A DNA stretch of 64,000 nucleotides from Erythrobacter sp. (GTDB lineage: Bacteria; Pseudomonadota; Alphaproteobacteria; Sphingomonadales; Sphingomonadaceae), in assembly GCA_009993635.1 (NCBI GenBank), contig JAACTC010000005.1, positions 62,001 to 126,000 on the forward strand, written 5' to 3'. The position numbers were made by a program, and so were the translations under genes. The notes under the pieces were generated by a model. It was given only the letters and a program-made list of their open reading frames with translations. It was not told the origin of the DNA and ran no database searches. The stretch's first letter is position 1. Each line of letters starts with the position of its first letter. Below, piece after piece: positions 43,343 through 53,679 of the stretch.

Positions 43343-44776
43343 ATGCGCCACGTTATCACCCGCCGCGCTGCGCTTTTCAATCTGTCCGCTGCCTCGCTGA
43401 TTGCATTGCCCGGGTGCGCCTCGATGAAACCCGACCCGAACTCGCGCGAAGACCAGCTGGCGGGTGCGCTCGACGGGTCGGTGATCGACGCGTTCTTCTA
43501 CGCCTTCGGGCCGTACGAATTCGCCCGCTCGATGCAGGCGCTGTCGGGCCAGATCGACGTCGGCGATACACTGGTGTCGGAGGACGCGCTCGCCGATGCA
43601 GCCAAACGCGCGGGTGGGGCCGACGTCCTGATCAACCGCGAGATACACGTTCGCGATCTGGCGGACGAGCGCATCCGCTCCGTCACCGCGCCCAATAACG
43701 ACACGCTCTACACCTCGGCGGTGCTCGAACTGTCGAAGACGCCGGTGCGGCTGACGCTGCCTGACTCGGCCGACCGCTACCTCTCGGTCGCGCTGATGGA
43801 CATGTTCACCGATCAGCGCATGGTCGGCCATGAGGAAAATGGCGGCAAGGCCGGGACCTACCTGATCGTCGGGCCGGACAGTCCGGTGAAGGACGGCCCC
43901 GATGTCATCCGCATGCCCTCCAACGATGTCTGGCTGCTGGCGCGCACCTTCGTGGCCGGCGTCGCCGATCTGGATGCCGCGCGCGCGGTGCAGAGCGGGA
44001 TCGTGGTAGAGCCGGTGGACAAGCGCGTGACGCCGCGCCTCTTCACCACGCTTGCGCCGCCGGAAATGGAACCGCGCAGCTTCCTCGCCCTGACCAACGA
44101 AGTGCTCGGTCGCTCGCCCGGCCATCCGCAGGTCGCACGCGCGGCGCAGTTCGCGGACAAGGGCATCGTGCCGGGCGATCTGAGCGTGTTGGACGATCTG
44201 CCGCTGACTGTACGCGCCGCATGGGATGCGTGGTTGCCGCGGTCGCTGGACATGCTGCGCAAGGGGCTCACACGCTCGCAGGACAAGCCGGGCTGGAATG
44301 CGCCGCCGCTGATCCTCGGCGATTATGGCGATAACGACCTGGTCCGCGCGGCCATCGCGCTGATCGGCTTCGGCGCGCTCAAGGCCAGGGACGCGCGCTA
44401 CTTCCGCACCGAAACCGATGCTGCGGGCGACCCGCTCACGGGCGATGCGGTGTACCGGATGGTGATCCCGCCCGCAGGCGTGCCGGTGAAGGCGTTCTGG
44501 TCGTTGAGCGTCTACCAGCCCGACGCCGACGGGCGCCTGTTCTTCTTCAAGGTGCCGATCGACCGGCATTCGATCAATTCGGGCTCGTCCGATCTGGTGA
44601 GGCGCGCCGACGGATCGATCGTCCTCCACCTCTCGCGCGAGCGGCCGGGGGAGAAGGACGTGGTCTGGGTGCCAACACCGGAAGGGCCCTTCGAGGCGAT
44701 CTTTCGCACCTATCGGCCCGAGCAATCGGTCATCGACGGCAGCTGGAACGTGCCGCCGCTGAATAAACGGGGCTAG
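43343..44776 (+). CDS. DUF1254/DUF1214 domain lipoprotein
   Basis: 477 residues. The N-terminus TRRAALFNLSAASLIALPGC combines a twin-Arg-like RR and a lipobox (LPGC). A DUF1254 region follows (REIHVRDLADERIRSVTAPNNDTLYTSAVLELS), and the C-terminal DUF1214 region ends VPTPEGPFEAIFRTYRPEQS. These periplasmic or outer-membrane proteins have no established enzymology. The stop overlaps that of the convergent acylphosphatase gene in CTAG. A divergent TetR gene with a palindromic operator likely regulates it. Confidence 0.88.
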   Translation: MRHVITRRAALFNLSAASLIALPGCASMKPDPNSREDQLAGALDGSVIDAFFYAFGPYEFARSMQALSGQIDVGDTLVSEDALADAAKRAGGADVLINREIHVRDLADERIRSVTAPNNDTLYTSAVLELSKTPVRLTLPDSADRYLSVALMDMFTDQRMVGHEENGGKAGTYLIVGPDSPVKDGPDVIRMPSNDVWLLARTFVAGVADLDAARAVQSGIVVEPVDKRVTPRLFTTLAPPEMEPRSFLALTNEVLGRSPGHPQVARAAQFADKGIVPGDLSVLDDLPLTVRAAWDAWLPRSLDMLRKGLTRSQDKPGWNAPPLILGDYGDNDLVRAAIALIGFGALKARDARYFRTETDAAGDPLTGDAVYRMVIPPAGVPVKAFWSLSVYQPDADGRLFFFKVPIDRHSINSGSSDLVRRADGSIVLHLSRERPGEKDVVWVPTPEGPFEAIFRTYRPEQSVIDGSWNVPPLNKRG

Positions 44777-45048
44777 CGTCGCTCGAAGCTGTCGAAGCCC
44801 TGCGCCTGGGCCTCGCGCTGATCGATCCGGTCGACGCGGGCGCGGGGAGGGCCGTCGTGCATCGCGTCGATCATGCGCGCAATCGCGCCCTCGTCACCCT
44901 CCAGAAGCGCCTCGACCGTGTCATCGGGCAGGTTGCGGACCCAGCCGGTGAGGCCGAGCCCGCGCGCCGTTTGCACCGTCCAGTCGCGGTAGAACACGCC
45001 CTGCACGCGGCCGTGGAGGATGAGGTGGGTGGCTTGGCGTTCCGTCAT
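44773..45048 (-). CDS. acyP: acylphosphatase
   Basis: 91-residue enzyme that hydrolyses acyl phosphates. The active-site signature GRVQGVFYRDWTVQTARGLGL contains the phosphate-binding loop and Arg; GWVRNLPDDTVEALLEGDE holds the catalytic Asn. The start MTERQATHL at 45048 is preferred over an open extension to 45180. Confidence 0.93.
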   Translation of the reverse strand: MTERQATHLILHGRVQGVFYRDWTVQTARGLGLTGWVRNLPDDTVEALLEGDEGAIARMIDAMHDGPPRARVDRIDQREAQAQGFDSFERR

Positions 45049-45194
45049 CGAAATCTGCCTAGCATTTGCGACGCGCCATTGAACACGTCGATCTTGCGGG
45101 CAAGCCGAACCGAGTGTCGACGGCATCCGCGTTGACAAGCGCCACCGCTTGGCGGACCCTTCGCATGCAAAGTGCAACAACCCGTGGGTCCCAA

Positions 45195-46040
45195 ATGTTC
45201 AGATATGTCTTTTTCGCCCTGATGCTCGTCGGGCTCCCCGTTGGCGCTGCGGCGCAGGACCGGACCTACGATCTCGAGGTCGACGGCAATGTCGAGACGA
45301 TCCTGGTCTGGGATGCGGAAGGCGAACCGCGCGGCACCGTGCTTTTCGGCCATGGGTGGGGCGCTGATCCCACGAATTACGAACGCCTGCTCGATGCGTG
45401 GACGGCTCTTGGCTTCACCATCGAAGCGCCGCGAAACCTCGACAGCGCCAAGCACCCGCGCAACGCTGCTTTGCCGACCGACTTCATGGCAATGAACCAG
45501 GCCGTGGTTGGCCAGCGCATGACCACGATGATGGCGCTGCGCGAAAGGGCCGCCGAGCAGGGCCTGCCGGTCGTGCTTTCGGGCCACAGCTTCGGCGCGT
45601 TCGTCGCGATGACGCAGGCGGAGGGCAAGTGGGCCTTCGGGCCGCTGCCGGGGCCCAAGCCCGCGGCGGTGCTGACCTTCTCGTCACCCGGGGCGGTGCC
45701 GATGCTCGTGTCGGACGCGAGCTACGCCACGCTCGATCTGCCCTATATGATGGTGACCGGCACACAGGACGCCAGCGGCACGACCATGCCCACCTGGGAA
45801 GTCCACCGCTTCGCCTTCGACCGCAGCCCGGCGGACGACAAGTACCTGCTCGTTGTCGAAGATGGCGGCCACAACCTCGTGACGTTCGAGGACGAGAGCC
45901 TGGAGGCCCCGGTGGTGGAATGGACCTCGCGGTTTTTGGCGGCCTACGCGCTGGGGGATGAGGAGGCGGAGGTGGCGCTTGGGGCGGAGCCGATGGCGGA
46001 GCGGATTTCGGTGGAGCGGATTTCGGTGGAGCGGCGGTAG
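45195..46040 (+). CDS. secreted alpha/beta hydrolase-like protein
   Basis: 281 residues with a cleavable signal (FFALMLVGLPVGAAAQD). FGHGWGADPTNYERLL is the oxyanion-side His-Gly, LSGHSFGAFVAMTQ is the nucleophile elbow, and DGGHNLVTFED holds the probable catalytic His. The substrate is unknown. The C-terminus contains a perfect tandem of 15 bases (GAGCGGATTTCGGTG twice) that gives AERISVERISVERR, a recent small duplication. Confidence 0.82.
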   Translation: MFRYVFFALMLVGLPVGAAAQDRTYDLEVDGNVETILVWDAEGEPRGTVLFGHGWGADPTNYERLLDAWTALGFTIEAPRNLDSAKHPRNAALPTDFMAMNQAVVGQRMTTMMALRERAAEQGLPVVLSGHSFGAFVAMTQAEGKWAFGPLPGPKPAAVLTFSSPGAVPMLVSDASYATLDLPYMMVTGTQDASGTTMPTWEVHRFAFDRSPADDKYLLVVEDGGHNLVTFEDESLEAPVVEWTSRFLAAYALGDEEAEVALGAEPMAERISVERISVERR

Positions 46041-46107
46041 GGGGCCCAATCGTCGGGACGTGTCAAGCACGGGCCGATGAAGGGGGGAAGAGTGCGCTTA
46101 CAACCAA

Positions 46108-46145
46108 ACCGTCATCCGGGCCTCCGAGCCGGGATCAGGCTTTCT
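46108..46145. repeat. REP-like palindrome beside the AT-rich gene
   Basis: GTCATCCGGGCCTCCGAGCC followed by GGGATCAGGC forms an imperfect dyad with ATCCGG/CCGGGAT arms, a pattern like the common CCCGGG-type repeats of these genomes. It lies in the 190-base gap between the secreted hydrolase gene and the AT-rich gene, with no ORF. Nothing else is recognised in that gap. Confidence 0.45.
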
Positions 46146-46230
46146 TCGGCCCGCATATACCATGATCGATATTCGTTAGGGCACGTCGGTAGAGGGAGAG
46201 GTTGGTGGCTGCGGCTCTACCCGATTTGGC

Positions 46231-47289
46231 CTACGGCAAGGGTGCGCTCGTCAATGCCTCATATGCGCTAGCGATCCATTCGGCGATAATTGGAAGGGTA
46301 CTAAGAGCGGCAGCCAGCGCTGTGGCCATCAGGCCCAAAATCACGCTTGGTAGCTCCTTAGAGTACGGTTTTCTAACGCGGTCAGGGTCGAGATAAATGC
46401 GGGCGAAAGGCACAAGTTTGTGGGAGCGAAAAACTACGAACATCAAGCAAACCGTGAGCGCAGTGATTAGAATTCTCTCAAGAAATTCAAATTCAGGAAG
46501 CATAATCAAAAGTACTATCAAAAGTACCGTATTAATATTTAATCCATGCCTTCTCAAGGCTCCTGTGAATGTGCTTGTAAATTGTTGCAGAAATGAGTTC
46601 AGTCTATGTGCGACAGCTTCAGTCCAAAGTTCGTCCGGAGATGACACGGAGATATTGCTTTCGAGATCATCACTCAGAGTTAGGTTTATTACCTTTTTCA
46701 ATCCGTGAGCAGCGCTCGACTCAACTGCGATAGTTAGTTCTTTGAGCTTATCTGGCAAATCGCCACGGTTGAGGTACTCAGCTGCATTTCGAGCAGTAAC
46801 TTGATCGCCCTCTTTCGCCCGAAAAATTGGAACAACGGGCTCGTCAAAATATGATTCAAGTTCAGCAATTATGCGATCAAGGTCTGATCGATAAATGGTG
46901 ATGGCACCCAGCGGCACATCCTTGTTTGCGATCTGGACTTGGGAGCGTTCCAACGGGTTGGGGGTGGCCGTTGCCCTCCCAATTTCCTTGATGACCACCT
47001 CAAAAGTTCCAGCAGAACCGTCATTTAGCGACCACGTTCCGGCTCTGAAACTTTGAATGTGCGTGAGAAGTTCAAGTGATCCGACATGCTCCAAATCGCC
47101 ACGGTCAGCATTGACGATATCAAGATGCACTTGGCTGGCGTTATCTTCATCGAAGCGAGCACTGAACTTCAGCGTCGCACCATTTGTTTGGCCCAAAAAG
47201 ATTGAACCCGTTCCGTCGGCTTCCTCTGCCCAGTACAGATTTCCGATTCTGGAACCATTTAGACCACCAACCCAATGCGTTTGAGTCAC
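46231..47289 (-). CDS. AT-rich gene for an unknown membrane-anchored protein behind ettA
   Basis: 352 residues from a GTG start (MTQTHWVGGLNGSRIG) preceded by a GGGGGG run. The base composition is visibly lower in GC than its neighbours, with codons such as ATA, AAA and TTA and a stretch like TATTAATATTTAAT. Residues 1-110 look beta-rich (GNLYWAEEADGTGSIFLGQT); 110-245 are mixed; two membrane segments are near 250-290 (LLIVLLIMLPEFEFLERILI) and 318-340 (VILGLMATALAAALSTLPII). No family is recognised. The starting point, 20 bases after the ettA stop, suggests acquired DNA. Confidence 0.8.
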   Translation of the reverse strand: MTQTHWVGGLNGSRIGNLYWAEEADGTGSIFLGQTNGATLKFSARFDEDNASQVHLDIVNADRGDLEHVGSLELLTHIQSFRAGTWSLNDGSAGTFEVVIKEIGRATATPNPLERSQVQIANKDVPLGAITIYRSDLDRIIAELESYFDEPVVPIFRAKEGDQVTARNAAEYLNRGDLPDKLKELTIAVESSAAHGLKKVINLTLSDDLESNISVSSPDELWTEAVAHRLNSFLQQFTSTFTGALRRHGLNINTVLLIVLLIMLPEFEFLERILITALTVCLMFVVFRSHKLVPFARIYLDPDRVRKPYSKELPSVILGLMATALAAALSTLPIIAEWIASAYEALTSAPLP

Positions 47290-47309
47290 CCGTCGCCCCC
47301 CATATTCGC

Positions 47310-48983
<1,674 letters not shown>

Positions 48984-49096
48984 CGTGGGTCCTTCGGATC
49001 AATCTGTCGGGTTCGGGAATTGGGCGGTGAGATAGGCGCGAAGCGACGAGGGGGCAAGCGTCCGCCCGCCCGCGCGCCCAAACGACAGGATCTTCT

Positions 49097-50023
49097 ATGC
49101 GTGTTGCAATCATCGGGGCCGGAATGGCCGGGCTTACATGCGCTTCGCAGCTGACTGAGGCCGGGCACGAAGTTACGGTGTTCGACAAGGGTCGCGGGCC
49201 GGGCGGGCGCATGGCGACGCGCCGGGTGGAGCATGGGGGCGAGACATATCGCTTCGACCACGGCGCGCAATATTTCACCGCGCGCGAGATGGCTTTCCAG
49301 ACACAGGTGCGCGCGTGGGAGGCGGACGGCATCGTCGCCCCGTGGCCTGCCGCGAAACAGGGCGCGTGGGTCGGTACTCCGGCGATGAACGCGCCGATCA
49401 GGGCGATGGCGGACGCGCTTGGCGCGCGCTTTGGCACCCGGATCCATGCGCTGGAGCGGATCGGCGAGACATGGCGCCTCGCAGGCGCGGATATCGCGGA
49501 GAGCTTCGATGCCGTGGTTGTCGCAGTGCCGGCAGAACAGGTCGCGCCCCTGCTGGCCGTCCACACGCCGCACATCGCCGAGGCTGCGCAGGCGATCGAC
49601 AGCAATCCGTGCTGGACCGCGATGATCGCCTTCGATGGGCGGGTCGATGCGCCCGACACGCTGCGCGATGAAGGCGCGATCGGCTGGGCGGCGCGCAATT
49701 CCTCCAAGCCGGGCCGCGAGGCGGATCAGGAATGCTGGGTCATCCAGGCCGATGCGCGCTGGTCGCGCGCGCAGCTGGAGCGGAAGGCGGACGATGTCGG
49801 GACCGAACTGCTTGCCCATTTCGCCCGCGCGGTCGGCGATCTGCCGCCGGTGCTGTTCAGCACCGCGCATCGCTGGCGCTATGCGATGTGCGAGAAGAAC
49901 GATGCGGGCGCGCTGTGGGATGCCGACCAGCGCATCGGTGCGTGCGGAGACTGGCTGTCTGGCCCGCGCGTAGAGAACGCGTTTCTCTCCGGTATTGCGC
50001 TGGCACGGCGTATCGAAGGTTAG
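49097..50023 (+). CDS. NAD(P)/FAD-dependent oxidoreductase, renalase-like
   Basis: 308 residues. The FAD-binding Rossmann motif is VAIIGAGMAGLTCASQL, with VFDKGRGPGGRMATRR as the second diphosphate region and FDHGAQYFTAR nearby. The C-terminal flavin motif is ACGDWLSGPRVENAFLSGIA. The family resembles the amine oxidase/renalase group; the substrate is unknown. It is divergent from ettA. Confidence 0.87.
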   Translation: MRVAIIGAGMAGLTCASQLTEAGHEVTVFDKGRGPGGRMATRRVEHGGETYRFDHGAQYFTAREMAFQTQVRAWEADGIVAPWPAAKQGAWVGTPAMNAPIRAMADALGARFGTRIHALERIGETWRLAGADIAESFDAVVVAVPAEQVAPLLAVHTPHIAEAAQAIDSNPCWTAMIAFDGRVDAPDTLRDEGAIGWAARNSSKPGREADQECWVIQADARWSRAQLERKADDVGTELLAHFARAVGDLPPVLFSTAHRWRYAMCEKNDAGALWDADQRIGACGDWLSGPRVENAFLSGIALARRIEG

Positions 50024-50061
50024 TCGGGGAACGGCTTGCCTGCTGCCTCCGTTCAGGCAGC

Positions 50062-51138
50062 ATGATCAAGATATTAGGCCCGGCCTGCCTCGTCCTTTCC
50101 ACCACCACTCTGGCAGCCTGCGGGATGCAGGGCACCGATACGCCCGAGCAGGAGGCGGACCGGGCCGAAAAGACGGCGACCCCTGCCGCGAGTGACGGTT
50201 ACGACGATCCGCAAACCGCCGCGCGTGCCGAGGCCAGGCTGGTCGACGGCAAGGTGGAGCTGTCGCTGCCCGATGGCGTGACCAGCGAGATGATGGGCGA
50301 CCGCACGGCGCAGATGATCGCGGTGCAGGTCATGCTGGATCGCAGCGCCCACGCACCGGGCGTGATCGACGGGCTGGGCGGTGGCAACACCGACAGTGCA
50401 ATCCGTTATTACCGCAAGGTGCACGGGCTGGGCGACAGCACCGAGGTCGATCAGGAGCTGCTCAAATCGCTGCTCGACGACCAGAGTGGCGATATCTTCC
50501 GCACCTACACCGTGACCGAAGAAGACGCTTCGAACAGCTTCGAAACGATACCCGACGCATTCCCGCAGATGGCCGAGATGGACACGCTTGGCTACGAGAG
50601 TCCGCTGGAAATGCTGGCCGAGCGGTTTCACATGGACCAGGATTTCCTGAAGGCGCTCAACCCCGACGCCAATTTCGGCAAGGCGGGCACCAAGCTGGTG
50701 ATCGTGAGCCACGGCAATGGAAAGGTTAACGGCAACGTCGCGACGATCGAGGTTCGCAAGGCGGACGACCGGCTGGTCGCGATGGACGATTCCGGCAAGA
50801 TCGTCGCCAGCTATCCCGCGACGATCGGCAGCACGCGCTTTCCCAGCCCCAGCGGGACGATGAAGGTCACTGCGGTCGCGCCGGAGGCGAACTACACGTT
50901 CCAGGGCGACAAGGAGCAGTGGGGGCCGGAGGGCACCTATGTTCTCCCCACCGGGCCGAACAATCCGGTCGGCGGCACGTGGATCGATCTGACCAAGGAG
51001 GGCTATGGCATTCACGGATCGCCCGATCCCGCGCTGATTGGCAAGAGCGCCAGCCACGGCTGCGTCCGCCTCACCAACTGGAATGCGTCTGCTCTGGCTA
51101 GCGCCGTAAAGCAGGGCGTGACGGTGAAGTTCGTCTAG
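50062..51138 (+). CDS. L,D-transpeptidase (YkuD domain) lipoprotein
   Basis: 358 residues starting with a lipoprotein signal (LVLSTTTLAACGM). A peptidoglycan-binding-like domain (VIDGLGGGNTDSAIRYYRKVHGL) precedes a LysM-like stretch and the YkuD domain. The catalytic motif HGSPDP...SHGCVRLTNW gives the nucleophilic Cys. It forms 3-3 cross-links or anchors lipoproteins in the cell wall. ATG 50062 is chosen although the frame is open earlier. Confidence 0.92.
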   Translation: MIKILGPACLVLSTTTLAACGMQGTDTPEQEADRAEKTATPAASDGYDDPQTAARAEARLVDGKVELSLPDGVTSEMMGDRTAQMIAVQVMLDRSAHAPGVIDGLGGGNTDSAIRYYRKVHGLGDSTEVDQELLKSLLDDQSGDIFRTYTVTEEDASNSFETIPDAFPQMAEMDTLGYESPLEMLAERFHMDQDFLKALNPDANFGKAGTKLVIVSHGNGKVNGNVATIEVRKADDRLVAMDDSGKIVASYPATIGSTRFPSPSGTMKVTAVAPEANYTFQGDKEQWGPEGTYVLPTGPNNPVGGTWIDLTKEGYGIHGSPDPALIGKSASHGCVRLTNWNASALASAVKQGVTVKFV

Positions 51139-51155
51139 GTGGTGGTGGCGCTTTC

Positions 51156-51653
51156 GTGAAGCATCCCGATCCCATCCCGCCCGGCCCGGGGCAGGAAAGC
51201 GTGTGGGAGTATCCGCGCCCCGCCATTGCCGAGGCCACCGATGCGCATATCGTGATAGATCATAATGGCGTGCGGATCGCGGAAACGCGCCGCGCGGTTC
51301 GCGTGCTCGAAACCAGTCACCCGCCGCAATACTATATCCCGCCGGACGACATCGCCGAGGGCGTGTTGGAGCGCGCGCCGGGCCGCAGCCTGTGCGAATG
51401 GAAAGGGCAGGCCCGCTACTGGACCGTGAATGCCGACGGTGCGCGGCTGGAAAAGGTCGGCTGGAGCTATCCCGATCCCACGGCGGCGTTCCGCCTGTTG
51501 GCCGATTACGTCGCGTTCTACGTCGCCCCGTTCGATCGGATCACGCTGGATGGCGAGATCGTGCAGCCGCAGCCCGGCGAATTCTACGGCGGGTGGGTGA
51601 CCAGCAAGGTCGTCGGCCCGTTCAAGGGCGTGCCCGGCAGCCGCTTTTGGTGA
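51156..51653 (+). CDS. DUF427 domain protein
   Basis: 165 residues from a GTG start. The DUF427 core is seen as RPAIAEATDAHIVIDHNGVRIAETRRAVRVLETSHPPQYYIPPDD and SLCEWKGQARYWTV. Members are small beta-rich proteins of unknown function. It follows the transpeptidase gene by 17 bases and may share its transcript. Confidence 0.88.
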   Translation: MKHPDPIPPGPGQESVWEYPRPAIAEATDAHIVIDHNGVRIAETRRAVRVLETSHPPQYYIPPDDIAEGVLERAPGRSLCEWKGQARYWTVNADGARLEKVGWSYPDPTAAFRLLADYVAFYVAPFDRITLDGEIVQPQPGEFYGGWVTSKVVGPFKGVPGSRFW

Positions 51654-51679
51654 GCGGTTTGTGGTGAGCAGTCCGCCCG

Positions 51680-52087
51680 CTAGTGGACGATAGTCACCAT
51701 GTGACCCATCAGCCGCCGGGCCGCGCTCCAGATCGCGTTGCGCCCGCTCTGGCCGATCATGTCTTCCACCAGTTCGTCGAACACTGCGCGCTCCTTGCGG
51801 GCGGCGGCGGTGCTGAGGTCGACCAGCAGCATCTCGTCATAGCTGAGCGCCATCTGGCAGGGCCGGTTGAGCGCGATGGGTTCGGGCCATGCGCGCCCCG
51901 CCTCGTCCATGAACACATGGAACGGCCGCACCCCCTCAGCCGTGCCGATCTGCGAGGCCAGCGCGCGAAAGCAATAACTGCCCTGACACCGTGCGAGGTG
52001 GACGTAACGCATGGCGCAGACGAGCCTCGCATGGACCGGCGAAATCTCGTTCAGATCGGGGGTGGCGAGCAGGGTATGCAGGGACAT
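51680..52087 (-). CDS. conserved-looking hypothetical protein
   Basis: 135 residues from ATG 52087 (MSLHTLLATPDLNEIS); the frame is open to 52138. Cys-containing MRYVHLARCQGSYCFRALAS and helical RKERAVFDELVEDMIGQSGRNAIWSAAR are the main features. There are no membrane segments or recognised motifs. It is convergent with the DUF427 gene and divergent from the peptidase gene. Confidence 0.65.
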   Translation of the reverse strand: MSLHTLLATPDLNEISPVHARLVCAMRYVHLARCQGSYCFRALASQIGTAEGVRPFHVFMDEAGRAWPEPIALNRPCQMALSYDEMLLVDLSTAAARKERAVFDELVEDMIGQSGRNAIWSAARRLMGHMVTIVH

Positions 52088-52228
52088 GCGAGAGTTCCGT
52101 TTATGCGAGTGCGTCGCAATAGCGTGTAGGCGTGGCAAGCTTAAGCCGTCAAGCTCAGCGCGATGACCGGGTGGGGACTGGTCCGGAAGGCTTGGCAGGC
52201 GGCGGGGTTGGCGCTAGCTCTCCCGCCC

Positions 52229-53635
52229 ATGAAAACACCGCTTCTCGCGCTGACCGCGCTTTCGCTCTCGCTGTCGGCCCTTGCCGCAGTTCCCGCCGCC
52301 GCACAGGCAAGCACCGGCTCGTGTGAAGATGCCGTCGCCTGCGCTGCCGACGCGGCTCTGGAAGGCGACTCGCTTGCGTGGGATTTCGTCGAGGGGATCA
52401 CCACCGAGGTAGGCCCGCGCCAGGCCGGTACGGAAGCCGAAGCGCGCGGGCGTGCATGGGCCATGGACTGGCTGCGGGCCAATGGGTTCCGGAACGTCGC
52501 AGACGAGCCGTTCCAGATGCGGACCTGGGTGCCCGGCGGCCCTCCCACCGCGCGCATCGTCAGCCCCTATCCGCAGGATCTGACCATCGTGCCGCTGGGC
52601 AACAGCGCCAGCACCGGCCCGGACGGCCTGACCGCCGAGGTCGTGTATTTCCCAAGCTACGCGGACCTGGTGGCCGCGCCGGCCGGAAGTCTGGACGGCA
52701 AGATCGCTTTCATCAGCCACGATATGCGGCCGACGCAGGATGGTTCGGGCTACGGGTTCGCGGGCCCGGCACGGTGGACCGGCGCGGCACTCGCGGCGAG
52801 CAAGGGCGCAGTGGCTACCGTCATCCGCTCCATCGGCACGGACAATGATCGCACGCCGCATACCGGCGGAACCGGCTTCCCCGACGGCATGGCCGCAACC
52901 CCGGCAGGCGCGCTTTCCAATCCGGATGCGGACAATCTGGAGCGCATGTTCGCGCGCGCGGGCAACACGCCGATCACAATGCATCTGACGCTGACGCCCG
53001 AATGGCTGGGCGAGACGACCAGCGGCAATGTGGTGGGCGAAATCGTCGGCAGCGATCCCTTGCTGCCTCCGGTGCTGCTCGCCTGCCACATCGACAGCTG
53101 GTGGAACTCCACCGGTGCATTCGACGATGGTGCGGGCTGCGGCATCATCGCGGCAGCAGCGCGCAATGTGGGCGAGGCGGGCAAGCCGCTGCGCACCATC
53201 CGCGTGCTGTTTGCCGGCGCGGAAGAGGTCGGGCTGTTCGGCAGCACGGCCTATTCCAAGGCGCATATCGATGAACCCATCGCGGTGGGGATCGAGAGCG
53301 ATTTCGGTGCCGACCGGATCTGGCGGATCGACAGCAATTTCTCGAAGTCCAACCCCGATCTCTATCGGGAACTGGCGCGGTCCGTGGCACGCTTCGGCGT
53401 CGCACCCTCGGGCGAGGTGGCATCCGGCGGTGCCGATCTCAACATCGTGCGCGATCAGGGCGGTGCCCTGATCGACCTGCAGCAGGACGGCACGCGCTAT
53501 TTCGATCTGCACCACACCAACAACGACACGCTGGACAAGATCGATCCGCAGCAGCTGCGACAGAACGTGGCGGTGTGGACGCAGGTGGTCGGCATCCTCG
53601 CCAACCGGGCGGAGCCATTCGGCCCGGCGAAATAG
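52229..53635 (+). CDS. M28 family zinc metallopeptidase with signal peptide
   Basis: 468 residues. The signal peptide (LALTALSLSLSALAAVPAAAQA) is followed by a PA-type insert and the M28 catalytic domain. Zinc ligands are visible in LACHIDSWWNSTGAFDDGAGC, FAGAEEVGLFGSTAY (catalytic and ligand Glu), IESDFGAD, and FDLHHTNNDTLDKID. It acts as an exported aminopeptidase or carboxypeptidase. The ATG at 52229 is chosen over an open extension to 52163. Confidence 0.93.
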   Translation: MKTPLLALTALSLSLSALAAVPAAAQASTGSCEDAVACAADAALEGDSLAWDFVEGITTEVGPRQAGTEAEARGRAWAMDWLRANGFRNVADEPFQMRTWVPGGPPTARIVSPYPQDLTIVPLGNSASTGPDGLTAEVVYFPSYADLVAAPAGSLDGKIAFISHDMRPTQDGSGYGFAGPARWTGAALAASKGAVATVIRSIGTDNDRTPHTGGTGFPDGMAATPAGALSNPDADNLERMFARAGNTPITMHLTLTPEWLGETTSGNVVGEIVGSDPLLPPVLLACHIDSWWNSTGAFDDGAGCGIIAAAARNVGEAGKPLRTIRVLFAGAEEVGLFGSTAYSKAHIDEPIAVGIESDFGADRIWRIDSNFSKSNPDLYRELARSVARFGVAPSGEVASGGADLNIVRDQGGALIDLQQDGTRYFDLHHTNNDTLDKIDPQQLRQNVAVWTQVVGILANRAEPFGPAK

Positions 53636-53679
53636 TCTTGCCTCCGGCCCCTCTCTCGCCATCCGTGCGTTAGGTGCAG

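Noticed and set aside
43274..44725. Upstream extension of the second TetR frame
   Set aside because: It is antisense to the DUF1254 gene and crosses the palindromic operator; the TetR domain starts normally at 43273.
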